Positions 1-6,327 of a stretch of DNA of 12,972 nucleotides are shown here, one piece after another. The notes below the pieces were generated by a model that saw nothing but the letters and a program-made list of their open reading frames with translations, ran no database searches and was not told the origin of the DNA. The position numbers and the translations under genes were made by a program. Source of the DNA: Deltaproteobacteria bacterium (GTDB lineage: Bacteria; Myxococcota_A; UBA9160; SZUA-336); NCBI GenBank assembly GCA_030665705.1, contig DAOUZG010000019.1, positions 1 to 12,972 on the forward strand, given 5' to 3'. Position 1 is the stretch's first letter. Each line of letters starts with the position of its first letter.

Positions 1-281
1 CGCAGACGGTTGGGGCACCTCCCGAGCTCGAGTCGGCGCTCGGGCGCTTCGCCGAGCACTACGGGCTCGCGTTCCAGCTCGCGGATGACCTGCTCGATGC
101 TCGCCCGAGGGGCGCGGAGGGCCCCGAGGAGTGCTCCGCGCTGGCGGTCCTTTCCGAGTCGGTGGTCCGTCAGCGGCTGCAGGAGCACCTCCGCGGCGCG
201 CTCCAGGCCCTCGGGCCTCTGGGGGGGGGTGCGGACCCGCTCCGGGGCCTGGCCGAGCAGCTCGAGTTACGGCTAAGGTAA
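1..281 (+). CDS. ispA: Polyprenyl synthetase (farnesyl/geranyl diphosphate synthase type), C-terminal part
   Basis: Only the last 92 codons are in the window (reading frame 3; bases 1-2 belong to a cut codon). The product should condense isopentenyl diphosphate with an allylic diphosphate in the cytoplasm to give C15 or similar prenyl diphosphates. The visible part contains FQLADDLLD near nucleotides 75-101, the second aspartate-rich motif (DDxxD) that binds Mg-diphosphate, followed by a helical tail ending ADPLRGLAEQL, as in IspA proteins. It lies 7 bp upstream of dxs, the common ispA-dxs order, which supports ispA over octaprenyl synthases. Oddly, the loop after DDxxD that normally carries LGK..G.D..xGK.TYP is missing: the protein goes from DDLLD to CSALAVL in about 12 residues, so the tail is about 12 residues shorter than in E. 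coli IspA. The other two frames do not restore the loop. Family call is firm; product chain length is not determinable. Confidence 0.85.
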   Translation, partial: QTVGAPPELESALGRFAEHYGLAFQLADDLLDARPRGAEGPEECSALAVLSESVVRQRLQEHLRGALQALGPLGGGADPLRGLAEQLELRLR

Positions 282-288
282 GCCCCCC

Positions 289-2175
289 ATGGGATCAATC
301 CTGGACGAGCTTCGCTCGACGGCGGACCTGCGAGGCCTCCCTCCCCAGAAGGTGCAGGAGGTGGTGGATGCGCTTCGTCGCGAGATCATCGAGGTCATCT
401 CGCAGACCGGTGGGCATCTCGCGTCGAGCCTCGGCGCGACGGAGCTCGCGACGGTCCTGCACTACACGTTCGACACGCCGCGGGATCGTCTGATCTGGGA
501 CGTCGGACACCAGGCCTACGCGCACAAGCTTCTGACCGGACGTCGTCGGCTGTTCCCGACGATCGGGAAGGCCGACGGGATCGGGAAATTCCTAAGGCGG
601 GAAGAGTCGGAGTACGATGTGTTCGGGGCCGGCCACGCGGGGACATCGATCTCGGCCGCCGTCGGGATCGCCGAGGCGATCCGGCTGCGAGGGGGCGAGG
701 AGCAGGTCATCGCGGTCGTGGGCGACGGCGCGCTGACCACGGGAATGGCCTACGAGGGGTTGAACCACGCGGGCTACCGCAAGCTCACGAACCTGATCGT
801 CGTCCTCAACGACAACGAGATGTCGATCTCCCGTAACGTCGGCGGAATCTCGAGCTTCCTCGCGCGGCGGTGGTCCGGGCCGATCACACGACGCCTCAGG
901 CACGGCGTCCGGGTGCTCCTGGAATCGGTCCCGTTGGCGGGGGACGACCTCGTGGAGATCGCCAGGCGCGCAGAACAGTCGTTCAAGGTGTTCATCTCTC
1001 CGGCGTTTCTCTTCGAAGGACTCGGCTTCAACTACATCGGCCCGATCGACGGACACAACGTCCCCGTTCTGGTCGAGACCTTCCGGAACATCCGCGACAT
1101 GGAAGGACGCCACGAGCCGGTTCTCGTCCACTGCGTGACCCAGAAGGGATACGGATACGAGCCCGCGCAGGACGATCCGCTCAAGTACCACGGCGTGACA
1201 CCCTTCGAGATTCCCTCGGGCGAGATGAAGCGGTCGACCGGAGGCCCCCCGTCGTGGACGCGCGCCTTTTCGGACGCCCTCATCCAGCTCGCGAACGAGG
1301 ATCCCCGGATCGTCGGAATCACGGCCGCGATGGCGGACGGGACGGGGCTCGACCGGTTCGAGGAGGCGTTCCCCGAGCGTTTCTACGATGTCGGGATCGC
1401 GGAGCAGCATGCAGTGACCTTCGCGGGGGGACTGGCCACCGAGGGCCTCAAGCCGGTCTGCGCGATCTACTCGACGTTCCTTCAGCGGGCCTACGATCAG
1501 ATCGTCCATGACGTGTGCGTTCAGAACCTGGATGTGACGTTCGTGCTGGATCGGGCCGGGATCGTCGGAGCGGACGGGGCGACGCACCAGGGGCTGTTCG
1601 ATCTCGCCTACCTGCGAACCGTTCCGAACACCGTCGTGATGGCGCCCAAAGACGAGAACGAGCTGCGCCACATGCTTCTCACCGCGATCGAGTACCCGGG
1701 CCCCGCGGTCGTGCGGTTTCCGAGGGGTGAGGCGTACGGTGTGCCGATGGAGGCGCAGATCAAGCCGATCAAAGTCGGCAGGGCGGAGCTCCTGCGCGAG
1801 GGGCAGGACGTGGCGCTTCTGGCGATCGGGTCGTGCGTCCTCCCCGCCGTCGAGGCGGCGGAACGGCTCGAGGAGGTCGGGATCAGCGCCGCCGTCCTCA
1901 ACGCCCGCTTCGCAAAGCCCCTCGACGTGCGGTGGATAGTGGGCCTGGCACGACAGTGCGGGGCGGTAGTCACCGTCGAGGAACACGCCGCGATGGGTGG
2001 ATTCGGCTCGGCGGTACTCGAGGCTCTGGGGGCTGCCGGGGTGGCCGTACCGGTCCGCGTGCTCGGCGTGCCCGACCAGGTGATCGAGCACGGAAGCCCC
2101 GGGGAGATTCTGGCCGAGCTGGGGCTGGACGCCGCCGGCATCGCGCGTGCTGCCCGGGAGCTCCTCGGCCGGTAG
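289..2175 (+). CDS. dxs: 1-deoxy-D-xylulose-5-phosphate synthase
   Basis: Thiamine-diphosphate enzyme that joins pyruvate and glyceraldehyde 3-phosphate to make DXP, the first step of the MEP isoprenoid pathway and a precursor of thiamine and pyridoxal phosphate. The product is 628 residues, close to E. coli Dxs (620). Visible landmarks: the DVGHQAY segment with H74, GAGHAGTSIS at 114-123, the ThDP/Mg motif GDGALTTG at 145-152 with the partner Asn in LNDNEMSIS (from 173), catalytic Glu E372 in DVGIAEQHAVTF, the DRAGIVGADGATHQG segment from 421, and a C-terminal transketolase domain with VEEHAAMGGFG near 563-573. The ATG at 289 follows the ispA stop by 7 bp, with AAGG at 275-278 as a plausible ribosome site, so ispA and dxs are probably co-transcribed. 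Nothing appears truncated or replaced. Confidence 0.98.
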   Translation: MGSILDELRSTADLRGLPPQKVQEVVDALRREIIEVISQTGGHLASSLGATELATVLHYTFDTPRDRLIWDVGHQAYAHKLLTGRRRLFPTIGKADGIGKFLRREESEYDVFGAGHAGTSISAAVGIAEAIRLRGGEEQVIAVVGDGALTTGMAYEGLNHAGYRKLTNLIVVLNDNEMSISRNVGGISSFLARRWSGPITRRLRHGVRVLLESVPLAGDDLVEIARRAEQSFKVFISPAFLFEGLGFNYIGPIDGHNVPVLVETFRNIRDMEGRHEPVLVHCVTQKGYGYEPAQDDPLKYHGVTPFEIPSGEMKRSTGGPPSWTRAFSDALIQLANEDPRIVGITAAMADGTGLDRFEEAFPERFYDVGIAEQHAVTFAGGLATEGLKPVCAIYSTFLQRAYDQIVHDVCVQNLDVTFVLDRAGIVGADGATHQGLFDLAYLRTVPNTVVMAPKDENELRHMLLTAIEYPGPAVVRFPRGEAYGVPMEAQIKPIKVGRAELLREGQDVALLAIGSCVLPAVEAAERLEEVGISAAVLNARFAKPLDVRWIVGLARQCGAVVTVEEHAAMGGFGSAVLEALGAAGVAVPVRVLGVPDQVIEHGSPGEILAELGLDAAGIARAARELLGR

Positions 2176-2176
2176 C

Positions 2177-2962
2177 GTGCCGCGCAAACGGGTCCGCCTG
2201 GACGAGCGCCTCGTCGAGCTGGATCTGGAGTCGAGCCGGACGCGGGCACAGGCACGGATCCGCGCCGGGGACGTTTTCCTCGAGGGTCGGGTCGTCGATA
2301 AGCCCGGCACCCTCATCTCCGCGGAGGCCGTGCCGGTTCTTCGAGTCCGCGATCCCTTCGTGTCGCGGGGGGGGACCAAGCTCGCGGGTGCGCTCGACGC
2401 GCTCGATGTCGATCCGCGAGACCTCCGGTGCGTCGATGTGGGCGCCTCGACGGGAGGCTTTACCGACTGCCTGCTACAGCGCGGTGCCGCCTCCGTCCTG
2501 GCGATCGACGTGGGCTACGGTCAGCTCGATGCGCGACTTCGCGACGATGCGCGTGTGCAGAACGTGGAGCGAACGAACATACGCGATTTCGTGCTGGATC
2601 CACACGAGCCGCGGTTCGATCTGCTCACGGCTGATCTCTCGTTCATCTCGCTCCGTCTGGTCCTCTCCCGTCTCGTCGATCTCGTGCGGCCGTCGGGGCG
2701 GCTCCTGCTCCTCGTGAAGCCCCAGTTTGAGCTCGAGCGCCGCGATGTGGGCTCCGGCGGAGTCGTTCGAGACCCGGCCAAGCGAACGGAGGCGGTCCGC
2801 CGCGTCGGGGAGGCAGCCGAGCGGCTCGGGCTACGCGTGCTGGGGGAGGTCGAGAGCGCGCTTCCCGGGCCGAAAGGGAATCGGGAGCGGTTCCTTCTGC
2901 TTCTGCACCCCGGTGAGAATCAGGAGTCGGGACGCGGTTGCCAGAACGGCCAGGGCGCTTAG
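2177..2962 (+). CDS. tlyA: TlyA-family RNA methyltransferase (S4 + FtsJ-like domains)
   Basis: SAM-dependent 2'-O-methyltransferase of the TlyA/haemolysin A family, which modifies ribosomal RNA. The GTG at 2177 is preferred: it gives 261 residues starting MPRKRVRLDERLVEL, the usual TlyA beginning, 1 bp after the dxs stop. An earlier in-frame GTG at 2147 would add ten residues and overlap dxs by 29 bp. An N-terminal S4 RNA-binding domain (about 5-60) leads into SRGGTKL at 63-69. The SAM-binding motif DVGASTGGFT is at 87-96, TADLSFISL around 151-159, KPQFE at 181-185 and GPKGN near 231. An eight-G run (2367-2374) encodes part of the conserved SRGG turn and is in frame. The ispA-dxs-tlyA order is common in bacteria. 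The substrate (16S and/or 23S) cannot be judged from sequence. Confidence 0.93.
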   Translation: MPRKRVRLDERLVELDLESSRTRAQARIRAGDVFLEGRVVDKPGTLISAEAVPVLRVRDPFVSRGGTKLAGALDALDVDPRDLRCVDVGASTGGFTDCLLQRGAASVLAIDVGYGQLDARLRDDARVQNVERTNIRDFVLDPHEPRFDLLTADLSFISLRLVLSRLVDLVRPSGRLLLLVKPQFELERRDVGSGGVVRDPAKRTEAVRRVGEAAERLGLRVLGEVESALPGPKGNRERFLLLLHPGENQESGRGCQNGQGA

Positions 2963-2965
2963 ACT
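2938..2965 (+). promoter_or_regulatory. Candidate sigma-70-type promoter for the ErpA-like gene
   Basis: TTGCCA (2938-2943, five of six matches to TTGACA) is followed after 16 bp by TAGACT (2960-2965); an alternative -10 is GACTAT (2962-2967) at 18 bp. The position, across the tlyA stop and 25-50 bp before the next start, is suitable. It is short, unproven pattern matching in a GC-rich genome, so transcription of the next gene could equally come from read-through of dxs-tlyA. Confidence 0.3.
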
Positions 2966-2976
2966 ATTGTCCGACC

Positions 2977-2982
2977 AGGAGG
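2977..2982 (+). promoter_or_regulatory. Strong Shine-Dalgarno site (AGGAGG) for the ErpA-like gene
   Basis: AGGAGG lies 7 nt before the ATG at 2990. It is one of the best ribosome sites in the window and fixes the start of the A-type carrier. A second good site is AGGAGG at 10640-10645 ahead of the second ABC ATPase. Confidence 0.8.
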
Positions 2983-2989
2983 ATGCGGA

Positions 2990-3319
2990 ATGCCGGTTGT
3001 GACGCTCACGAAAGTAGCTGCAGAGAAGGTCCAGCAGCTCCAGACACGCGATAGCCGCGAGGACTTCGGTCTCCGCGTGAAGGTCATCGGGGGCGGCTGC
3101 AGCGGCCTCCAGTACCAGCTCATGTTCGAGGCAGAGAGCGGCGACTGGGACCAGGAGTCGGTCCAGAACGGAGTTCGCTTACTGGTCGATTCGAAGAGCG
3201 CGGTCTATCTGGCCGGCGCAACCGTCGACTACGTGGACGACCTCACGGGAAGCGGCTTCAAGATCAACAACCCCAACGCGACCTCCACCTGCGGCTGCGG
3301 TCAGAGCTTCGGCGCCTGA
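2990..3319 (+). CDS. erpA: A-type iron-sulfur cluster carrier, ErpA-like
   Basis: Small (109 residues) HesB/IscA-fold protein that receives Fe-S clusters from a scaffold and delivers them to apo-enzymes in the cytoplasm. The three cluster ligands are present: C37 in GGGCSGLQY and C101/C103 in the C-terminal CGCG. The ending NPNATSTCGCGQSF resembles E. coli ErpA (NPNAKSTCGCGSSF) more than IscA, so ErpA is preferred, though a generic iron-sulfur assembly accessory protein is the safe name. The start has a strong ribosome site 7 nt upstream. It follows dxs and tlyA; in E. coli ErpA is needed to mature IspG and IspH of the MEP pathway, so the location beside dxs is functionally consistent (inference). 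An IscS-type desulfurase lies about 1.7 kb downstream, but no iscU, hscA or hscB is seen. It converges on the next gene across 33 bp. Confidence 0.92.
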   Translation: MPVVTLTKVAAEKVQQLQTRDSREDFGLRVKVIGGGCSGLQYQLMFEAESGDWDQESVQNGVRLLVDSKSAVYLAGATVDYVDDLTGSGFKINNPNATSTCGCGQSFGA

Positions 3320-3352
3320 GCCGACTGCCGGTCACCGCGCCGGGACCCGATC

Positions 3353-4117
3353 TCAGAAGAGCGGAACGCGACCTCGCGTAAGCTGCGTGATCGTGAAGAT
3401 CTCGTCTGGGACCTCCAGGTCGAGGAGGATGTTCCGGATCCTCCGCACCGTGCGTCGCCCCATCCGGAGGTCGACCATTTCTTCCTCCATAGCGACCCAC
3501 CACTCGAAGTTGCGCACGACCCGATCGACGCGGAGGGTCCGCCGCTTCCAGAGGCCCTGCGCGTCGAAATAGTCGGTGCGCAAGATTACGGGTCGCCGAG
3601 TCGAGAGCCAGACGAGCATCATGCGATAGGGCCCGATCAGGGGCCGTAGGCGCAGTACCCGGCAGGGCTCACCCTGGATCGTGTCCGGCCCGAGCACTTC
3701 GATCCGATACTCGCTGGCCTCGTGGACGCGGAAGTCGTCGTAGTTGAAATCGCTGCCGAAGAAGGGCCAGTCGTAGTCTCCCGCACTCAGGGGGCGCACC
3801 TGACCGTACTTTCCGTTGGTGACGAAGATCCGATCGCGCTCACCGGGACGCTGAAAGAGTAGAGCCCCCTGCACGTGGCGGCGGTCGGCGAAGGTGTAGA
3901 CGAGGGTCTTGGTCTCTCCGTCGGATTGCTTCCGACCGTACGCGAACTCGATCCTGCCCCGACCGATCTGGCCGTCCTCCATCTCGAGTTCGACTGCGGC
4001 GAGCACGTCGGGTCCGTACAGGTTGTAAAGGGCGGCCTCGAGCGCCTCGCGTCCGTTCGGCGGATCGAACCCCAAAATGAACGGCAACACGGCCGCCAAT
4101 CCCCATCGGCGGAGCAT
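3353..4117 (-). CDS. LolA-like outer membrane lipoprotein-sorting protein, paralogue 1
   Basis: Exported 254-residue protein of the LolA-like 'outer membrane lipoprotein-sorting protein' family (the PF17131 type). Residues 1-16 (MLRRWGLAAVLPFILG) form a short positive N-region and a hydrophobic stretch, consistent with a signal peptide without a lipobox. The mature part is beta-rich. Markers are YDWPFFGSDFNYDDF at 115-129, the family's usual GSDFxYxDL-type segment, QGEPCRVLRL at 148-157, and the C-terminal DEIFTITQLTRGRVPLF. Such proteins are thought to bind lipids or lipoprotein acyl chains in the periplasm and are often found near RND/MMPL exporters; none is seen here. It is 27 nt downstream of paralogue 2 on the same strand with a good ribosome site (GGGAGG) before ATG 4117, so the two are likely one operon. 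Substrate and partner are unknown. Confidence 0.8.
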   Translation of the reverse strand: MLRRWGLAAVLPFILGFDPPNGREALEAALYNLYGPDVLAAVELEMEDGQIGRGRIEFAYGRKQSDGETKTLVYTFADRRHVQGALLFQRPGERDRIFVTNGKYGQVRPLSAGDYDWPFFGSDFNYDDFRVHEASEYRIEVLGPDTIQGEPCRVLRLRPLIGPYRMMLVWLSTRRPVILRTDYFDAQGLWKRRTLRVDRVVRNFEWWVAMEEEMVDLRMGRRTVRRIRNILLDLEVPDEIFTITQLTRGRVPLF

Positions 4118-4144
4118 CGTTTCCTCCCGGTCTCGAGCCTGTCG

Positions 4145-4921
4145 CTAGAAGGACGGAAATCGCTGCGTAATCAGGCTCTGCTCCGAGAAGAGCTGATCGG
4201 GTAGTGGGGGATCGATCATGAGGTTCCGCAGAACCAGTTCGGCCTTGGCGCCGTCGGTGAGAATCTCGATCTCCCGGCGCACCGGCAGGTAGCGTTCGTC
4301 GAAACGACGCACGTCGTTCGGGGAGACGCTGATCCGGCGCACCTCTCGTCGACCTCGGTATAGCCGCGTGCGGAGGGCCACTCCCGTCTTCTTGGAGATC
4401 TCAAGCACCATTCGGTCGAATCCCAGCGTGCGTCCGGACGGTCGGCTCTCCACGGACCAGCAGGGTTCCCCCTCGACCTCGGTGTCGGGCAGAGGCGTGT
4501 GGGTGAGCTCGCCCGGCAGGACCGGGCGCATGTCGCCCAGCGTCATGAGGCGGCCGATCGGAAGGACTCCCGTGTCGAGCTCGGCCGCCGTCAATCGCAA
4601 GACCTTTCGCGCAGGGGGCCAGTAGACGAAGAAGTCGTCCGAGCGGTCACGGTTCTGCAGGAACAGGAAGGCGACCTTCGCGAGTGACTGCGGGGCGCGG
4701 ATGTCGACCAGCAGCTGAGCGCGCCCGTCCTTCCATCTCCGGGCCACCACGAACTGCATTACACGGGATCCGAGCCGGCCTTCGTACGCTTCCAGGGCAT
4801 CGAACCGGTGGACCTGTCGAAACCAGGCTTCGGCCACCTCCGCCGCGTCTCTGGCGGGGGGCGGTTCGGGCCCCGCCGCGCTCGCGCCGAGAAGTGAGAC
4901 AACAAGGGGGATCCAAACCAT
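4145..4921 (-). CDS. LolA-like outer membrane lipoprotein-sorting protein, paralogue 2 (divergent)
   Basis: Exported 258-residue protein with a hydrophobic start (MVWIPLVVSLLGASAAG) that looks like a cleavable signal peptide, although it has no positive charge before the hydrophobic part. It aligns with its downstream neighbour over most of its length: VEGEPCWSVESRP at 149-161 corresponds to IQGEPCRVLRLRP, FFVYWPPARKVLRL (97-110) to the IFVTNGKYGQVRPL region, and both end in F-x(4-5)-L-x(3)-R-x-P-x-F. The GSDFNYDDF-type segment of paralogue 1 is replaced by MTLGDMRPVLPGELTH, so the two have probably diverged in ligand. It is first in the minus-strand pair and divergent from the cysteine desulfurase gene, with about 110 bp between start codons. 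GGGGAA lies just upstream of ATG 4921. The family call is by overall pattern; the function is not known. Confidence 0.72.
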   Translation of the reverse strand: MVWIPLVVSLLGASAAGPEPPPARDAAEVAEAWFRQVHRFDALEAYEGRLGSRVMQFVVARRWKDGRAQLLVDIRAPQSLAKVAFLFLQNRDRSDDFFVYWPPARKVLRLTAAELDTGVLPIGRLMTLGDMRPVLPGELTHTPLPDTEVEGEPCWSVESRPSGRTLGFDRMVLEISKKTGVALRTRLYRGRREVRRISVSPNDVRRFDERYLPVRREIEILTDGAKAELVLRNLMIDPPLPDQLFSEQSLITQRFPSF

Positions 4922-5031
4922 CGGCGTTCCCCGCGAGCTGACGTTGCCTAGCGAAGGACTCTAGCAGGATGCACAATGCAGGAGATTCCGTCACGCGCGC
5001 TTGGCGGGACCTCCGGAGTGGTGAGTTCGCG
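4922..5031. other. Divergent intergenic region between LolA-like pair and iscS
   Basis: This 110-bp gap separates two divergent start codons and must contain or adjoin the start signals for both units. I see no convincing -35/-10 pair on either strand. The AT-poor sequence has two CTAG-containing spots (4948-4966), unusual in a GC-rich background, but nothing I can call an operator. In-frame ATG 4969 upstream of iscS lies here but is not preferred. Confidence 0.4.
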
Positions 5032-6255
5032 ATGGCCGACAAGCAACCGATCTATCTCGACTACAACGCGACGACGCCGTGTGATCCCCGCGTGCTCGAA
5101 GCGATGGGCCCTTACTTCTCGAAGGAATTCGGTAACCCCGCCAGCCGGACCCACGCGTACGGTTGGCGGAGCGATGAGGCGGTGGAGGTTGCACGGGTCC
5201 AGGTCGCGGAGCTGATCGGGGCGCGGCCCCGTGAGGTGATCTTCACCTCAGGCGCCACCGAGTCCAACAACCTCGCGCTGTTCGGCGCCGCGCACGCGTC
5301 CGCAACGCGGCGCCGGCACATCGTCGTCTGTGCCTCGGAGCACAAGTCCGTCCTCGACCCGTGCCGCGAGCTCGAACGGGAGGGGTACCCGGTCACACGG
5401 ATCTCGGTCCGGCAAAGCGGCGGAATCGACATGGAGGCCCTCCGCGATGCGATCCGGCCCCGGACGTTGCTGCTCTCGGTGATGCACGCCAACAACGAGA
5501 TCGGGGTGTTCCAACCGCTCGAAGAGATCGGCTCCCTCGCCCACGCGCACGGCGTTCTCCTCCATACCGACGCGGCCCAGTCGGTCGGAAAGGTGCCGGT
5601 CGACGTGGGGCGTCTGGGCGTGGATCTGCTCTCGCTCTCGGGTCACAAGCTGTACGGCCCCAAGGGAGTCGGTGTGTTGTACGTCCGGGATCGCCGACCT
5701 CGGATCGAGCTGCGCCCGCTTCTCCACGGAGGGGGGCACGAGCGGGGCCTGCGCAGCGGTACGCTCCCCGTGCCGTTGTGCGTCGGGCTCGGACGGGCGT
5801 GCGAGATCGCCGGTGGGGAAATGGAGGCCGAGGCTCTTCGGGTCCGCGCCCTTCGGGATCGACTCTGGGGTCAGCTCCAGGAGGGACTCGAGGGGATCTG
5901 GCTCAACGGGGATCCCGAAGACCGGCTCCCGGGCAACCTGAACGTGAGGTTCTCGGGCGTGGAGGCGAGCGCCCTCCTGCTCTCCTTGCCCGACGTGGCG
6001 ATGTCGACAGGCTCCGCGTGTACCTCGGCGCGTCCGGAGCCGTCCCACGTGCTCCGCGAGATCGGACTGCGACACGAGGAGTCGCTTGCCTCGATCCGGA
6101 TCGGGATCGGGCGCTTCACCACCCCGGCGGAGATCGACCGAGCTGCGGGCCGCATGATCGAGGAGGTGCAGCGGCTTCGCGCACTCTCGCCGGCCTGGGA
6201 GTCGCGCCGCCGCCGGGACAGGACACTAGCCCACCGGGTGAGAAATCCGGGCTGA
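5032..6255 (+). CDS. iscS: Cysteine desulfurase, IscS type
   Basis: PLP enzyme that removes sulfur from cysteine and passes it, as a persulfide, to Fe-S scaffolds and tRNA-thiolation enzymes. ATG 5032 gives 407 residues (E. coli IscS 404) starting MADKQPIYLDYNATTP, with GGTGA at 5020-5024 as ribosome site; an in-frame ATG 63 bp upstream would add a non-family extension. Key residues fall at almost the E. coli numbers: H104 (PLP stacking, ASEHK), D180 and Q183 (HTDAAQS), the PLP lysine K206 (SLSGHKLYG), catalytic C330 in STGSACTSA and R356 (SIRIGIG). The cysteine-loop sequence is the IscS (group I) form rather than SufS. The last 20 or so residues, rich in arginine, are a tail of uncertain role. 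No iscR, iscU or hscAB follows; the next gene is cysC, 72 bp on. Confidence 0.95.
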   Translation: MADKQPIYLDYNATTPCDPRVLEAMGPYFSKEFGNPASRTHAYGWRSDEAVEVARVQVAELIGARPREVIFTSGATESNNLALFGAAHASATRRRHIVVCASEHKSVLDPCRELEREGYPVTRISVRQSGGIDMEALRDAIRPRTLLLSVMHANNEIGVFQPLEEIGSLAHAHGVLLHTDAAQSVGKVPVDVGRLGVDLLSLSGHKLYGPKGVGVLYVRDRRPRIELRPLLHGGGHERGLRSGTLPVPLCVGLGRACEIAGGEMEAEALRVRALRDRLWGQLQEGLEGIWLNGDPEDRLPGNLNVRFSGVEASALLLSLPDVAMSTGSACTSARPEPSHVLREIGLRHEESLASIRIGIGRFTTPAEIDRAAGRMIEEVQRLRALSPAWESRRRRDRTLAHRVRNPG

Positions 6256-6267
6256 ATCGCCTATTCT
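6238..6267 (+). promoter_or_regulatory. Weak candidate promoter for cysC
   Basis: GTGAGA (6238-6243) and TATTCT (6262-6267) are each four of six matches to the sigma-70 -35 and -10 consensus, spaced 18 bp, at the very end of iscS and about 60 bp before the cysC start. TATTCT stands out in the local GC-rich sequence. The match is modest and not proof of a promoter. Confidence 0.22.
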
Positions 6268-6327
6268 CCCGGCCACTCGATCCAGCCGACGCGGGGGAGC
6301 AGTCAATGAGGTGCGGGGGAGGGGCCG

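Noticed and set aside
2147..2176. Earlier GTG start for tlyA overlapping dxs
   Set aside because: The extra ten residues (MLPGSSSAGS) are not family-like, while GTG 2177 yields the usual TlyA N-terminus right after the dxs stop. It remains possible.
592..2379. Long open frame on the minus strand opposite dxs and the start of tlyA (595 codons)
   Set aside because: It is antisense to dxs and tlyA, which show unmistakable family motifs; it is arginine-rich with no recognisable motif, as expected for a GC-rich shadow frame.
3309..3324. Possible hairpin (TCGGC/GCCGA) at the end of the ErpA-like gene as terminator
   Set aside because: The stem is only 5 bp, overlaps the coding end and has no T-run; not enough to call a terminator between the convergent genes.
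4969..5031. Upstream in-frame ATG for iscS
   Set aside because: It would add 21 residues not found in IscS proteins; ATG 5032 has a ribosome-like GGTGA and gives E. coli-like residue numbering.
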